Source: Stramenopiles sp. TOSAG23-2
Lineage: Eukaryota; Sar
NCBI GenBank assembly: GCA_900128395.1
Contig: LT649600.1
Coordinates: 1-18,716, forward strand
Direction of reading: 5' to 3'
Length of the DNA stretch: 18,716 nucleotides
The notes beneath the pieces are model-generated. The model searched no databases, was not told where the DNA came from, and saw only the letters and a program-made list of their open reading frames with translations. Positions within the stretch are counted from its first letter, which is position 1. The number at the start of each line of letters is the position of its first letter. Position numbers and translations under genes: made by a program. Below are positions 1-8,638 of the stretch, piece by piece.

Positions 1-693
1 CTTCTTTATTATATCCAGACTATTTGTTAAAGTAATTTATTAAATACACGTATAATAAAGTATTGCAACTATTTTAAAACTTTTAACTGTTATAGACGAC
101 TAGCACACTAAGCTGATGGAAAGCTGGAAAGACACAGATATTAGAGTCCCGAGAAAAAAAATGGATTTTAATTGGCTTCCTACGCCGTGTTCCCGAGAAA
201 ATACACACCAACTTAACGTTATACAGGGGCTTAACAGTAGACCGTAGTACGTGCCTGCTAATTATACCAAATTTCAAGACTCCTAAAATAGGTCGCCTTA
301 GCCTTTTTGATAGGCTCTTTCTATACTCAATCGTCTCCGAAACCTAAGGTGAATAGCACTACAACAAATAGCTCGCAACAGAAAAGGAAAATTATCCGCA
401 TTGATTTTTAGAAAGGGATATTTCTATAATATGTATTAAAATTTGGATTCCGCCTCGATTTTTAGAATACTATTTAATCCTAATAGGTATGTTTTTATAA
501 AAATAATCATAATATGGATAAGAGAAAAATTATGGTTTTTTAAACCCCTCTATTTTTCATACTGTTATCGCCATATAGTTTCCCTTGAAAACGAGCAAAA
601 TAGATTTCGACGATTTCAAAGATTCAAAAATAATAAAGATTTTGACAAATTTCTCAACACGTATAGACTACCTAACTCGCATAGGGTGATCGA
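1..693. other. AT-rich stretch without a recognised gene
   Basis: Only short open frames occur here, on both strands, and none has a composition or motif that looks like a real protein. The sequence is strongly AT-rich with homopolymer runs. I see no RNA gene or terminal repeat; the first bases do not match the reverse complement of the window end. It ends where the hairpin array begins. Confidence 0.5.
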
Positions 694-826
694 AACCTAT
701 TTTTTTCGATAGGTAATAAACCTATTTTTTTTTATAGGTAATAAACCTATTTTTTTCGGTAGTTAGTAAATCTTTTTTTTTTCGGTAGGTAATTATTATA
801 AACCTATTGTTTTTCGATAGGCAATA
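694..826. repeat. Tandem array of five ~25-bp hairpin units
   Basis: Five head-to-tail units start at about 694, 719, 744, 769 and 801. The first three are exactly 25 bp; the last two are 32 and 26 bp. Each follows the plan AACCTAT, a run of T, (T)CGATAGG or a variant, then TAATA. CCTAT and ATAGG in each unit are complementary, so each unit can form a 5-bp stem closed by a T-rich loop. The array could be a simple-sequence expansion or a fold-back remnant. No gene is attached to it. Confidence 0.75.
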
Positions 827-1067
827 AACGTTTGAACTCGTTGAAATTTTAGCTAATGTTGTGAACGGCCTAGCGCGCCCTATGTAAAGTGTACAGGACA
901 CACCATAGGCCATGCCCCAAAGATATTTGTACTTGTTTGTACTCTACCGATCCTATTTAAAATGATCGAGCGATTTTCCGGCCAGATCCTTTTCTGCCGA
1001 ATCTTATAGGAATATTCTATTTTTAAATATAATAAAGTAAAATAGTAAAAATTTTTTTACACGCATC

Positions 1068-1377
1068 TCTCGTATAGTACTCTTGTAAGTATAATTACTT
1101 GCGCCTGTTGAAAAGAAATTAAACATAGTTTACTTTCGACAGGATTTTGTTGTTTGCATGGAGGGGTGATTTGAATAAGGCAAGTATTAAATATTATAAT
1201 ATCAAATTAACATAAGGTATTGTCTCGTATAGTACTCTTGTAAGTATAATTACTTGCGCCTGTTGAAAAGAAATTAAACATAGTTTACTTTCGACAGGAT
1301 TTTGTTGTTTGCATGGAGGGGTGATTTGAATAAGGCAAGTATTAAATATTATAATATCAAATTAACATAAGGTATTG
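1068..1377. repeat. Tandem duplication of a 155-bp unit
   Basis: Positions 1068-1222 and 1223-1377 read as identical, head to tail, with a period of 155 bp. The bases just outside the two copies do not match each other, so there is no microhomology at the junction. Inside the unit is a short palindrome, AAGTATAATTACTT, and a possible stem between CCTGTTGAAAAG and CTTTCGACAGG. No coding frame spans the unit. Identity suggests a very recent event or an assembly error. Confidence 0.85.
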
Positions 1378-1413
1378 ATTTTTTTATATTTTAAAAGGGG
1401 GCCCGTCCTCTAT

Positions 1414-1787
1414 GAGCATAAAAAAAGATTTTTCACTCGCGGGTAGAACTATTCAATAAATAATGAATAAACCATCAAGTCCATGAATCATTCCAACGCG
1501 CGCATCTCTTTCTCCTTTTTGGATAGATAATTCTGTTCCAGTCGCGCTGGCAATTCTCCCGGCGTTGCGGTGGTCTTTGACCCCTTTGACACCCCTGCGC
1601 GAGCATAAAAAAAGATTTTTCACTCGCGGGTAGAACTATTCAATAAATAATGAATAAACCATCAAGTCCATGAATCATTCCAACGCGCGCATCTCTTTCT
1701 CCTTTTTGGATAGATAATTCTGTTCCAGTCGCGCTGGCAATTCTCCCGGCGTTGCGGTGGTCTTTGACCCCTTTGACACCCCTGCGC
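1414..1787. repeat. Tandem duplication of a 187-bp unit
   Basis: Positions 1414-1600 and 1601-1787 read as identical, head to tail, with a period of 187 bp. The triplet GAG that opens each copy also follows the second copy (1788-1790), so the junction shows 3-bp microhomology. This part is less AT-rich than its surroundings. An open minus-strand frame of about 84 codons (1894 to 1640) crosses the second copy but starts at GTG, not ATG, and resembles nothing I know. It may be a gene remnant. Confidence 0.85.
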
Positions 1788-2065
1788 GAGTTGGAAAATC
1801 CAAACGGCGTCTCTGTCACGTGTAGCTGTACGTGATCGCTGGCGGATCCTTTGCGCAAAGATCCAACGCGGACCAGTAGTTGGCTTTTGTGCACATAACA
1901 CGGTGGTCCGCGACGCTTTGCTTTGAATATGTCATCTTGGTGGTTTTGTTGAATCGATTGACGTGATGTTGGGTGGTGTACTCTGGTCAGACCGGCAATC
2001 TATTTCTTCGCAATAGTCGTGTAAGAAGGCATACGGGTTTAAAAAATCGATTCTGCACATCAAAA
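1788..2065. other. Spacer between duplication and 64-bp repeats
   Basis: Mixed-composition sequence, less AT-rich than the far left. No ATG-initiated frame of plausible length is present on either strand. It could be the degraded end of the same element that holds the replication gene downstream. Confidence 0.4.
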
Positions 2066-2287
2066 GGCGCAAAAGGCTGTTTTGGTCAAAATAGTAAAGC
2101 GGGCAGATTTTTTTCAAGAAGGTGCAAAAGGCGCAAAAGGCTGTTTTGGTCAAAATAGTAACGCGGGCAAATTTTTCTCTAGAAGGACCAGGAGGCGCAA
2201 AAGGCTGTTCTGGTCAAAATAGTAAAGCGGGCAGATTTTTTTCAAGAAGGACCAGAAGGCGCAAAAGGCTCTTCCGATCAAAATAGT
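2066..2287. repeat. 64-bp iteron-like tandem repeats upstream of the replication gene
   Basis: Units begin with GGCGCAAAAGG at 2066, 2130, 2194 and 2258, exactly 64 bp apart. The first three are full length with a few substitutions; the fourth follows the unit only to about 2287 and then diverges. Each unit carries an 18-bp core, CTGTTTTGGTCAAAATAG in units 1 and 2, which is nearly a perfect dyad (seven Watson-Crick pairs, two G-T). The core lies at 2077-2094, 2141-2158, 2205-2222 and 2269-2286 and decays in the last two. Directly repeated dyads just upstream of a polymerase/helicase gene are what replication-initiator or autoregulator sites look like, but this role is inferred from position only. 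Confidence 0.8.
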
Positions 2288-2381
2288 GTAGAGGTGGGTC
2301 TGCCGCAGAAACGTGTGCACAAATATGGAATATGCTACGAATAATCTTGGTGACAATGCAGTATCGATGGTCCACTGAGAA

Positions 2382-5300
2382 ATGAGCAACCGCAAATCCG
2401 CCCCCATAAAATCCATAGGGTCACCAAAATTTGAGTATAAAGGTTACCCCAAAATCTACAAGATGAGTGAAAAACGAAAATTATCAGACTCAAATGAATC
2501 CTCGAAAAAGACAAAACTACCTATTGACCAATTGACCCTTACAAAAGAAAAAAGTATATTTATAGACAAAACGTTTCGTGAGAAGGTAGACAAAGATAGG
2601 TTTATCAACTTGATGCACAGCAAGCAACTGTTAACCAAAATGCCTCCCGGTGCCAGTGGAAAGTGGGTGGAGATGAAGAAAACTCTGGGTCTAGAGAACG
2701 AATTCAAACAGTTCTTTAAATTGTACAAGAACATGACGCAAGAAAATACCATACGCGTTTATTACAATGCTTCCAAACACGGCTGGGGAAGAGTTTCGCC
2801 TGTGAAAGGATTGTCTCTAGGCCTGGTTCGATGCGAACCTCGTCACACAGTCGCAAAAGACCTGTATAACGACATTGATATGAAAAATTGTTTTCCATCG
2901 GTCTTGCACCAATTGTGCCTTCGCCACAAGATTGATTGTCCCAAACTGTCGAAATATGTTGCACAACGCGAAGAGTGGTTAAAGCGACTTCAGAATACGC
3001 ACAATAACACGGAAAAAGTGGACGAGCATGGTAACCTACAACCGTGTGAAGAATCCATCTCGCGTGAGGAGGCAAAGAAACTTGTGTTGGAGATTTTACA
3101 TGGTAAATCATATTCCAATTGGAAAAAAGGTTCAATCAAAAAGAAAGATGGCAAATGGGTAAACCCTGTTACAGGAGAAGAGAATACACGATTCAACCCT
3201 AAAACGGGCGATCTGGACCAAGAAACGATGGCATATGAAAAAGAGATTAAAGGCATTATTAAAGTGATAAAAGAAGCAAACCCTTCAATGTACAAAGAAG
3301 TGACAAAAGACAAGGCATACAACAAAGATGGTACATTTATGTCCATCTATTTGCAAGAATGGGAGCGTCGGTTACTAGAATGTGCATATACCTTTTTCAA
3401 AGAGAAAGAGATTATCGACGAATCGAACAACTGTGTCTTATGTTTCGATGGAATCATGGTTTCCAAAGACGCGGTAGAAGATATTCAGGCGTTGTTGATT
3501 GATTTGCAGCAATATATAAAAAATAACTCTGGGTTTGATATAACATTTGATGAGAAACCTATGGATAAAGGCTACGAGCATATTGAAAAAGCCAGACTGC
3601 GAAAATTGGATATATTCGATTCGAAGTACATGCAATCGTTGGAGAGTTACTATCGAAAGAAGCAATATATCGAAACCTTTGTTGTCAAAATACAACGACC
3701 ATATCCAAGATATGTCTATACCCAACGAGAGTATATCAAAGACAAGTACGGGCTTCGAAGCGTCTTTAAAGTCACGACGTGGACGGAGCATGAGTTGAAA
3801 TCGCTGTTGGCTGGTGTCACGTATGAAAAGAAAACTGGCAAAGATACAGAAACAAGGGGGTTTAGCTCGAGATGGCTTACCGATATCGACATCAAAACCG
3901 CCAATCGCCTGGTAAACCAACCATACAATGGTATCCTTGACCCCTCGAAACAAAAAACCAACGTTGGAGGCGAAGTGGTGTTTAACGTATTCCAAGGATA
4001 CAATCCTTTGATTCAAACGGATTGGAAGAAGACGCCTGAATTTTGTAAAGCGAAAGGTCAGAAACAGCCAACTCTGAAAGACATGGTCTCCCCGTTCCTC
4101 CGTCTAATGCGCGTATTGGCCGAAGGCGACAACCCAGACGAAGCAATGCGCGAGAGATGCTTTATCTTTCTAAGAAATTTGATTGCATGCAAGATTCAAT
4201 TCCCCCAGCGGAAACTAGGAATATGCATTATTATGGAATCGTTACAAGGCGTTGGTAAAAATGTGTTCTGGGACGCCGGTGGAAGAATCCTAGGGTCTGA
4301 ACAATACCTCTGCACCTCACAAGCAGACGACGTGCTGGGCAAGCACGCAGAAGCTGTAGGAAAGCTCTTAATTGCCATGAACGAATGCCAAGTGGGAGGC
4401 AACAAAGCATACGAAGGTTTATTAAAGTCGCGAATTACAGAAACACAGCTTCGAGTAAACCCGAAACATACGAGACCATTTGATGTGGAGGATTATGCGA
4501 TGATTGTTGCGTTAACCAACAAGTCTAACCCTTTGCCGGTAGACATTTCCAGCATGGACAGACGATTTATCAGCTGGGAATGCGGTACAGAATACCGGAA
4601 AAAATCTTCGAACTGGTGGCAGGGATTCGTAGATTACCTCCACACCCCTGAATTTATTTCGGCTGCCTATGAATACTTTAATTCTGTTAATATCGCAGGA
4701 TATGACTTTAAAGCCGAACGAAAAAAAGTTTTAACAAAGAGTTACCAACGATTGGCGGCCGTGAATGTTCCATGCGAGGCGCTTGTCCTTGCCGAAGTCT
4801 GCAAGCTGTTCGCCACATCGACCTATCCCGGGGATGGTATCTATTTCGAGATTCGTGGGTTGCTTCAAAAGACATTTGACAAACCGGAGGAACAAACGAC
4901 GTTCACATGGTCACTGAACGAGAACGGCACAGTCACAGACATTCATCTGGATGGCATGTTCGAGGTTCAATTGGACAGCGGAGTGCTCATTCAGGCAAAG
5001 AAATCACAACTAAAAGGTGATGTCGCAGTGGGGAAGAGGATTGAGCTTGTACATTTGACGCTAGAAAATGTAAAACAGTTTTTTGAAGAGTGTGGGATCA
5101 ACCGAAGCTGTGAGTTCCTTGAGTATTATCTACATTCTCAAAGGGACAAATCATTCGAAACATGCGCTGAAGCAAAAACCAAGTTGGTTTATCAATGGAT
5201 TCAAAAGATTATGCACAACGAGGTTGAAATAAAAAAGTCGCAAATGTATAAATTCTACTGCTTGAAGATGGAAGAATGGAAATGTGCATTCGAACGAAGT

Positions 5301-5513
5301 GCGCGTAGATTTTATCCCAAGGTACAAGAGCTACGACTGCCTGTGTCTGAGAAGCAAAAGAAAGGAAACGAACACTATTGTTTCCGTTTACACGACGTCT
5401 ATTCAGAAATGATTGAACGCAGCATGATTTGTCCTGACTTCGCGCTACCAGGTTACGACGAGGCAGAGACATCCGAAGAAGACACTGCACCATTTAATGT
5501 CAATGATTTTTGA
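2382..5513 (+). CDS. TV-Pol-like polymerase/primase fused to SF3 helicase
   Basis: This 1043-aa protein probably synthesises primers or DNA and unwinds the template of a mobile or viral-type replicon. The C-terminal half holds a superfamily 3 helicase: Walker A around 619-627 (ESLQGVGKN), Walker B around 661-668 (KLLIAMNE), a motif C-like stretch at 706-717 (MIVALTNKSNPL, Asn713) and DRRF at 726-729. This is the DUF5906-type helicase. The N-terminal half has DIDMKNCFP at 164-172, a Lys-rich helix ending in Gly241, and CFDGIMV at 354-360. These recall motifs A, B and C of the TV-Pol branch of family A polymerases, known from virophages and eukaryotic transposons. That match is from memory, so the N-terminal call is less certain than the helicase. 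The start is the ATG at 2382; Met28 (2463) is an alternative. The frame is open throughout and all helicase motifs are present, so it may be functional. Confidence 0.87.
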   Translation: MSNRKSAPIKSIGSPKFEYKGYPKIYKMSEKRKLSDSNESSKKTKLPIDQLTLTKEKSIFIDKTFREKVDKDRFINLMHSKQLLTKMPPGASGKWVEMKKTLGLENEFKQFFKLYKNMTQENTIRVYYNASKHGWGRVSPVKGLSLGLVRCEPRHTVAKDLYNDIDMKNCFPSVLHQLCLRHKIDCPKLSKYVAQREEWLKRLQNTHNNTEKVDEHGNLQPCEESISREEAKKLVLEILHGKSYSNWKKGSIKKKDGKWVNPVTGEENTRFNPKTGDLDQETMAYEKEIKGIIKVIKEANPSMYKEVTKDKAYNKDGTFMSIYLQEWERRLLECAYTFFKEKEIIDESNNCVLCFDGIMVSKDAVEDIQALLIDLQQYIKNNSGFDITFDEKPMDKGYEHIEKARLRKLDIFDSKYMQSLESYYRKKQYIETFVVKIQRPYPRYVYTQREYIKDKYGLRSVFKVTTWTEHELKSLLAGVTYEKKTGKDTETRGFSSRWLTDIDIKTANRLVNQPYNGILDPSKQKTNVGGEVVFNVFQGYNPLIQTDWKKTPEFCKAKGQKQPTLKDMVSPFLRLMRVLAEGDNPDEAMRERCFIFLRNLIACKIQFPQRKLGICIIMESLQGVGKNVFWDAGGRILGSEQYLCTSQADDVLGKHAEAVGKLLIAMNECQVGGNKAYEGLLKSRITETQLRVNPKHTRPFDVEDYAMIVALTNKSNPLPVDISSMDRRFISWECGTEYRKKSSNWWQGFVDYLHTPEFISAAYEYFNSVNIAGYDFKAERKKVLTKSYQRLAAVNVPCEALVLAEVCKLFATSTYPGDGIYFEIRGLLQKTFDKPEEQTTFTWSLNENGTVTDIHLDGMFEVQLDSGVLIQAKKSQLKGDVAVGKRIELVHLTLENVKQFFEECGINRSCEFLEYYLHSQRDKSFETCAEAKTKLVYQWIQKIMHNEVEIKKSQMYKFYCLKMEEWKCAFERSARRFYPKVQELRLPVSEKQKKGNEHYCFRLHDVYSEMIERSMICPDFALPGYDEAETSEEDTAPFNVNDF

Positions 5514-5516
5514 CTG

Positions 5517-5556
5517 AAGGTGGAGAAGGCGCAAAAGGGAGTTTGAGATAAATTAG
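5517..5556. repeat. Diverged single copy of the 64-bp repeat after the helicase gene
   Basis: Right after the stop codon the sequence GAAGGTGGAGAAGGCGCAAA matches the unit junction GAAGGACCAGAAGGCGCAAA of the upstream array. It then continues as GTTTGAGATAAATTAGTG, a weaker match to the dyad core. The repeat therefore flanks the replication gene on both sides. It sits in the 60-bp gap between two convergent genes. Confidence 0.6.
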
Positions 5557-5573
5557 TGATACATTTTTATATT

Positions 5574-5921
5574 TTAACATACACATTGATATTTATAGAT
5601 ACTTGTTACTCTCTTATTGACTCTTCGCTGGAATTTCTTATATACAAATGGTATTTTGTAGAGGCGGCAGAGTCTTCTTACAAAGCTAGATACCAACCGG
5701 CGGTCTTTTGACCGCTTGCCTTCCATCTTCTCCAACGTGTTCGCAATTGTTGGGAACAAGGAGATTAAATCGTGTTTGTTCCCCATAATATATGGATGTA
5801 CCGATTCAAACAACTCGTCTCCCAGAATCCACTTGTCTGGTTTAAATCCCGCAAGCGTCAGGATGTTTTTAGCTAGTTTAAGCCTATGTGCAGCAACGGT
5901 TGATATCGAATCGAGGGTCAT
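5574..5921 (-). CDS. Small basic protein, paralogue A (115 aa)
   Basis: I do not recognise the family. The protein is 115 aa, begins at an ATG at 5921, is rich in Lys and Arg, and has no signal peptide or membrane segment. It resembles the next gene (6051-6401) in length and sequence. Shared features are LAK near residue 16, AGFK near 24, a proline region near 43, SFVRRL near 79, and an RVTSxYxY tail. The C-terminal third is the best conserved and most basic, which suggests nucleic-acid binding (inference). It is convergent with the polymerase/helicase gene across a 60-bp gap. A TATTTAAAG-like element lies about 20 bases before the start codon. Confidence 0.7.
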   Translation of the reverse strand: MTLDSISTVAAHRLKLAKNILTLAGFKPDKWILGDELFESVHPYIMGNKHDLISLFPTIANTLEKMEGKRSKDRRLVSSFVRRLCRLYKIPFVYKKFQRRVNKRVTSIYKYQCVC

Positions 5922-6050
5922 TTATGATTTGCAACCCCCTTTAAATACATTTTTTTGGACGACGATTCGAACATCCATTTGGTGACATTCGTTATTTCTA
6001 TACAATGTCTCCCAAACACCCTTTTGAGCCTTCTGGGCCTTCTCCCCCCT

Positions 6051-6401
6051 TCACACTTTCACGACCGCGTAGAGGTATTTCGAGGTCACCCTGTTTTTTA
6101 TCACCACCGACTGCCTTTTCATGATGAGCCCGTTCAAGTAATATTGGCTCAAGCGCCGTACAAAGGATATCACATGCCGCTTCGATGCTTGCTGGCACGA
6201 GCTTAGCTTTGCCAGGGGATGCCCCACACGCTTCGTAAAGGTTGCCATGAACTTGGCTCTTTGGCGCCACAACAATGGATACAAGTTGCGCACGATGGCC
6301 TCGGCCGATACAAAGACGTGGTAGGTTTTGAATCCAGCTTTTCGCATGAGGAATTTTGCCAGGCCCGCGCGTTTGTTTCTCAAGGAGGCTTTCGTTTTCA
6401 T
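6051..6401 (-). CDS. Small basic protein, paralogue B (116 aa)
   Basis: I do not recognise the family. The open frame extends upstream to a GTG at 6455, but the first ATG at 6401 gives 116 aa, almost the same length as paralogue A (115 aa). That supports this start. It shares the LAK, AGFK, SFVRRL and RVTSxYxY blocks with paralogue A in the same order, while the middle has drifted widely, so the duplication is old. The sequence is strongly basic and probably soluble. The two lie head to tail, 129 bp apart, on the same strand. A TATATAA element lies at 6481-6490. Retention of two divergent copies suggests both were kept for distinct roles, perhaps as a heterodimer (inference). Confidence 0.72.
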   Translation of the reverse strand: MKTKASLRNKRAGLAKFLMRKAGFKTYHVFVSAEAIVRNLYPLLWRQRAKFMATFTKRVGHPLAKLSSCQQASKRHVISFVRRLSQYYLNGLIMKRQSVVIKNRVTSKYLYAVVKV

Positions 6402-6616
6402 TGTGCGTAGAAGGACACCCACGTTTATAGTTGCCCACGCCACTTTGGGTGTCACTCAGGCGATTGCAAAATTTTTGTCCCTATATAATCGATGTCATGC
6501 CCCGTACGATTCAAGTGCCGAACTGCATGCAATGTCGCAACGCGCCGGCCTAAGTAGGCCTTTTAGGCATTTGGGCATAAAGTTAAAATGAACGCATAAT
6601 ATAACACAAAAAAATT

Positions 6617-7180
6617 TCAGAAATCAGTATCAAAAATAGAATCATAATCTGAATTGTAAGGAGTGATATTTCCATGGTTTTCTACCGTAGATGAATTGCT
6701 AGTGCTATTTTCCTCTACTTGTTTCCGTATAAGTTCATCCTTTCGTGCAAATGCCGCTTTGTCATTTTTAAACCATCCGGGTTGCATACTTGTATTACAA
6801 TACGGACATTTATACCACAAATTTATGTCTTCATCCAGTTTCGTCATTTTGAGAATACAACCACGGCATACCATCTTGTCTCTACCTTTGCACGTGGTAC
6901 AATGGTTTTCCGTGCATTTTTCACCACACCATAATGCACAATCGGAAATTAGGAATTCTTCGACATCGTTTTTTAATTGTAGAAATTCATTTCCGTTTAT
7001 ATGTTGCTTGTGTTTCTTGAAGGATTTCCATATGCTCTCCATCGAACCGTCTTTAAAGCCCGAATTTACTGTTTGAACGACTTTGGCATATTTTCTGTCG
7101 CTGATTTTATTGCGTAAGTTATAGTAAATACTATTCATGCAAGCTTGTGTAACTTCGGATTTTGATGTAAATTTGACCAT
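6617..7180 (-). CDS. Cysteine-rich RING-like zinc-binding protein (187 aa)
   Basis: The protein starts at an ATG at 7180. Its middle holds a dense cysteine cluster: Cys81, Cys85, Cys89, then CTTC (94-97), CRGC (105-108) and CPYC (125-128). Three CxxC pairs with a Trp just before the last (LWYKCPYC) look like a RING or RING-like treble-clef fold that binds two zincs. A standard RING has four ligand pairs, so the N-terminal cysteines would have to supply the remaining ligands. The N-terminal 80 residues are Lys-rich and helical-looking; the C-terminus is Ser/Asn/Asp-rich and probably disordered. If a RING, it could act as a ubiquitin ligase, which viruses and mobile elements often carry, but no catalytic evidence is visible. 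It is the third minus-strand gene in a row after the two paralogues. Confidence 0.65.
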   Translation of the reverse strand: MVKFTSKSEVTQACMNSIYYNLRNKISDRKYAKVVQTVNSGFKDGSMESIWKSFKKHKQHINGNEFLQLKNDVEEFLISDCALWCGEKCTENHCTTCKGRDKMVCRGCILKMTKLDEDINLWYKCPYCNTSMQPGWFKNDKAAFARKDELIRKQVEENSTSNSSTVENHGNITPYNSDYDSIFDTDF

Positions 7181-8638
7181 TATTTCTGAAGGTTTTTGAT
7201 AGGTTTCGTTTATATACTTAGAGTCTATAATTCGGAGATTGTATACGCAAAGGTATAATGTCGAAATTGTTATTTAATTAATAAAGGGCATGTTGTATCA
7301 GAATATTCTTATCAAATTCGGACATTTAAATGGTACAATAGCACTGGACAGTGGTGTGCACGGCCTAAAAACAAATGCGAAAACCCTACACTTGTTGATA
7401 GCCCCAAACCGTACTTGGAAATCCTCCACACAATGGGAATTATTCCGTCTGAAAACTTAGGTCGTTTTTTCCGAAACACGTTTTTACTGCGGTTATTTAT
7501 AATCTCTAACTCGCTTTTAGGAATCCTCATCTTTTAATGAACGCTATTCAATGCTACGAGACACGCCGAAAAAAAGACTTAGAAAAGAGGTTTTAGGCGG
7601 CTGTTCCGCTGCTGGAAAGGATGATTTTGAGAGAAATGGAAATTTAGTGCGCGGTAGCGTGAGAATCGATTTTGAGACTATCTGGCTGCTATTCACAACA
7701 TAGAAATACTATTACAGGAGCAAAATTAATTGATGTAGTTACAACAATACCTTAATAATCAGGATTTTTGCTGGGCTTTTTCTATTCGTTTGCATCACAC
7801 AGCAATGCAAACAGGAGAGTCCGAGCTGTTGGTATTTTTACACTGGTTTGTAGCCTCCGAACCTATGTTAAAAGGTATATTTATCGTAGTCTAATGGCCC
7901 ACTTGGATTGGGACCTAAATAGGCAAATCCTTTACAAGTTGGGCAGTTTAGCGCACTAGAGATTTAAAAAATGAATAGTCAATAAACGGTGCATCCAACG
8001 AAAATTTCTTTTGCAAGCGTATCATTCTACAAATCATACATAAAATAAAGAAGTGCTATATAGTTGTATTACTAGAGCAAGAATCTACGGACGCATATCT
8101 AATCTTTTGTTTACGTGTATAGATATTTTTTTTATACAGTTGTTTCATCAAAGGTTTTTTGGGATCGCTGATCGTTGGACGGATATATATATATATATTA
8201 GGTCTTCGATAGTGTTGATCTACTTTTATTTTAGCGGCTTTGGTTGTTTTGTTTGCCCATAGTTGTTTTCGGAAGTATAGTCGCCTTTCAAGCATTCGAT
8301 TGTAATAACGCGCTTCTATTCTTTTGGAAACGCGCATAGCTATTGTTTTACGTGGTCGGTTGATTTTTTACAAAATTTTGTTTGGTATCGCTTCGATCGT
8401 GAAGCAAATAATTTTTTTTAGTAGACTTCTTTTCGAACTGCTGATCTACTGTTTTATTGAGCAACTTTGTTGTTGTATTCGTGAGGTTGTGTTTGTACTG
8501 GATTGATTTTTAGTAATTGCAGTCACGAACTAGTTGCCACGGTTGTTGATTTTTTATTTCGACCCATAACAGTTAAAAAAATCTGTTACTGGCTACTACA
8601 GGAACGTTTTCAACGGCTGGCAAACGGTGACAAACGGT
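7181..8638. other. AT-rich region without a confident gene
   Basis: No intact gene is recognised. A plus-strand stretch from about 7259 to 7537 is open for some 90 codons without an ATG start, and part of it reads like protein (RTFKWYNSTGQWCARP). It may be an exon or gene fragment. A minus-strand frame from 8337 to 8056 encodes a very basic 93-aa peptide but includes a translated AT microsatellite near 8180-8199, so it is doubtful. The rest is T-rich with no RNA gene seen. Confidence 0.4.

Noticed and set aside
1640-1894. Minus-strand frame of about 84 codons over the 187-bp duplication
   Set aside because: It starts at GTG, has no recognisable motif and lies largely inside the duplicated noncoding unit.
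1973-2158. Collagen-like GAKG / EGPGGAKG reading in the 64-bp repeats
   Set aside because: 64 is not a multiple of three, so the frame changes every unit and no Gly-x-y series continues.
2716-4016. Long minus-strand frames opposite the helicase gene (up to 192 codons)
   Set aside because: They are antisense shadows of a gene whose plus-strand motifs are unmistakable.
5960-5980. tRNA B-box-like GATTCGAACATCC
   Set aside because: No matching A box, acceptor stem or cloverleaf could be built around it.
5998-6438. 146-codon minus frame overlapping paralogue B
   Set aside because: It is an alternative frame of the same strand, whereas the other frame has a paralogue next door and a matching length.
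8056-8337. Basic 93-aa minus-strand frame
   Set aside because: It translates an AT microsatellite (IYIYI) and has no support from homology or context.
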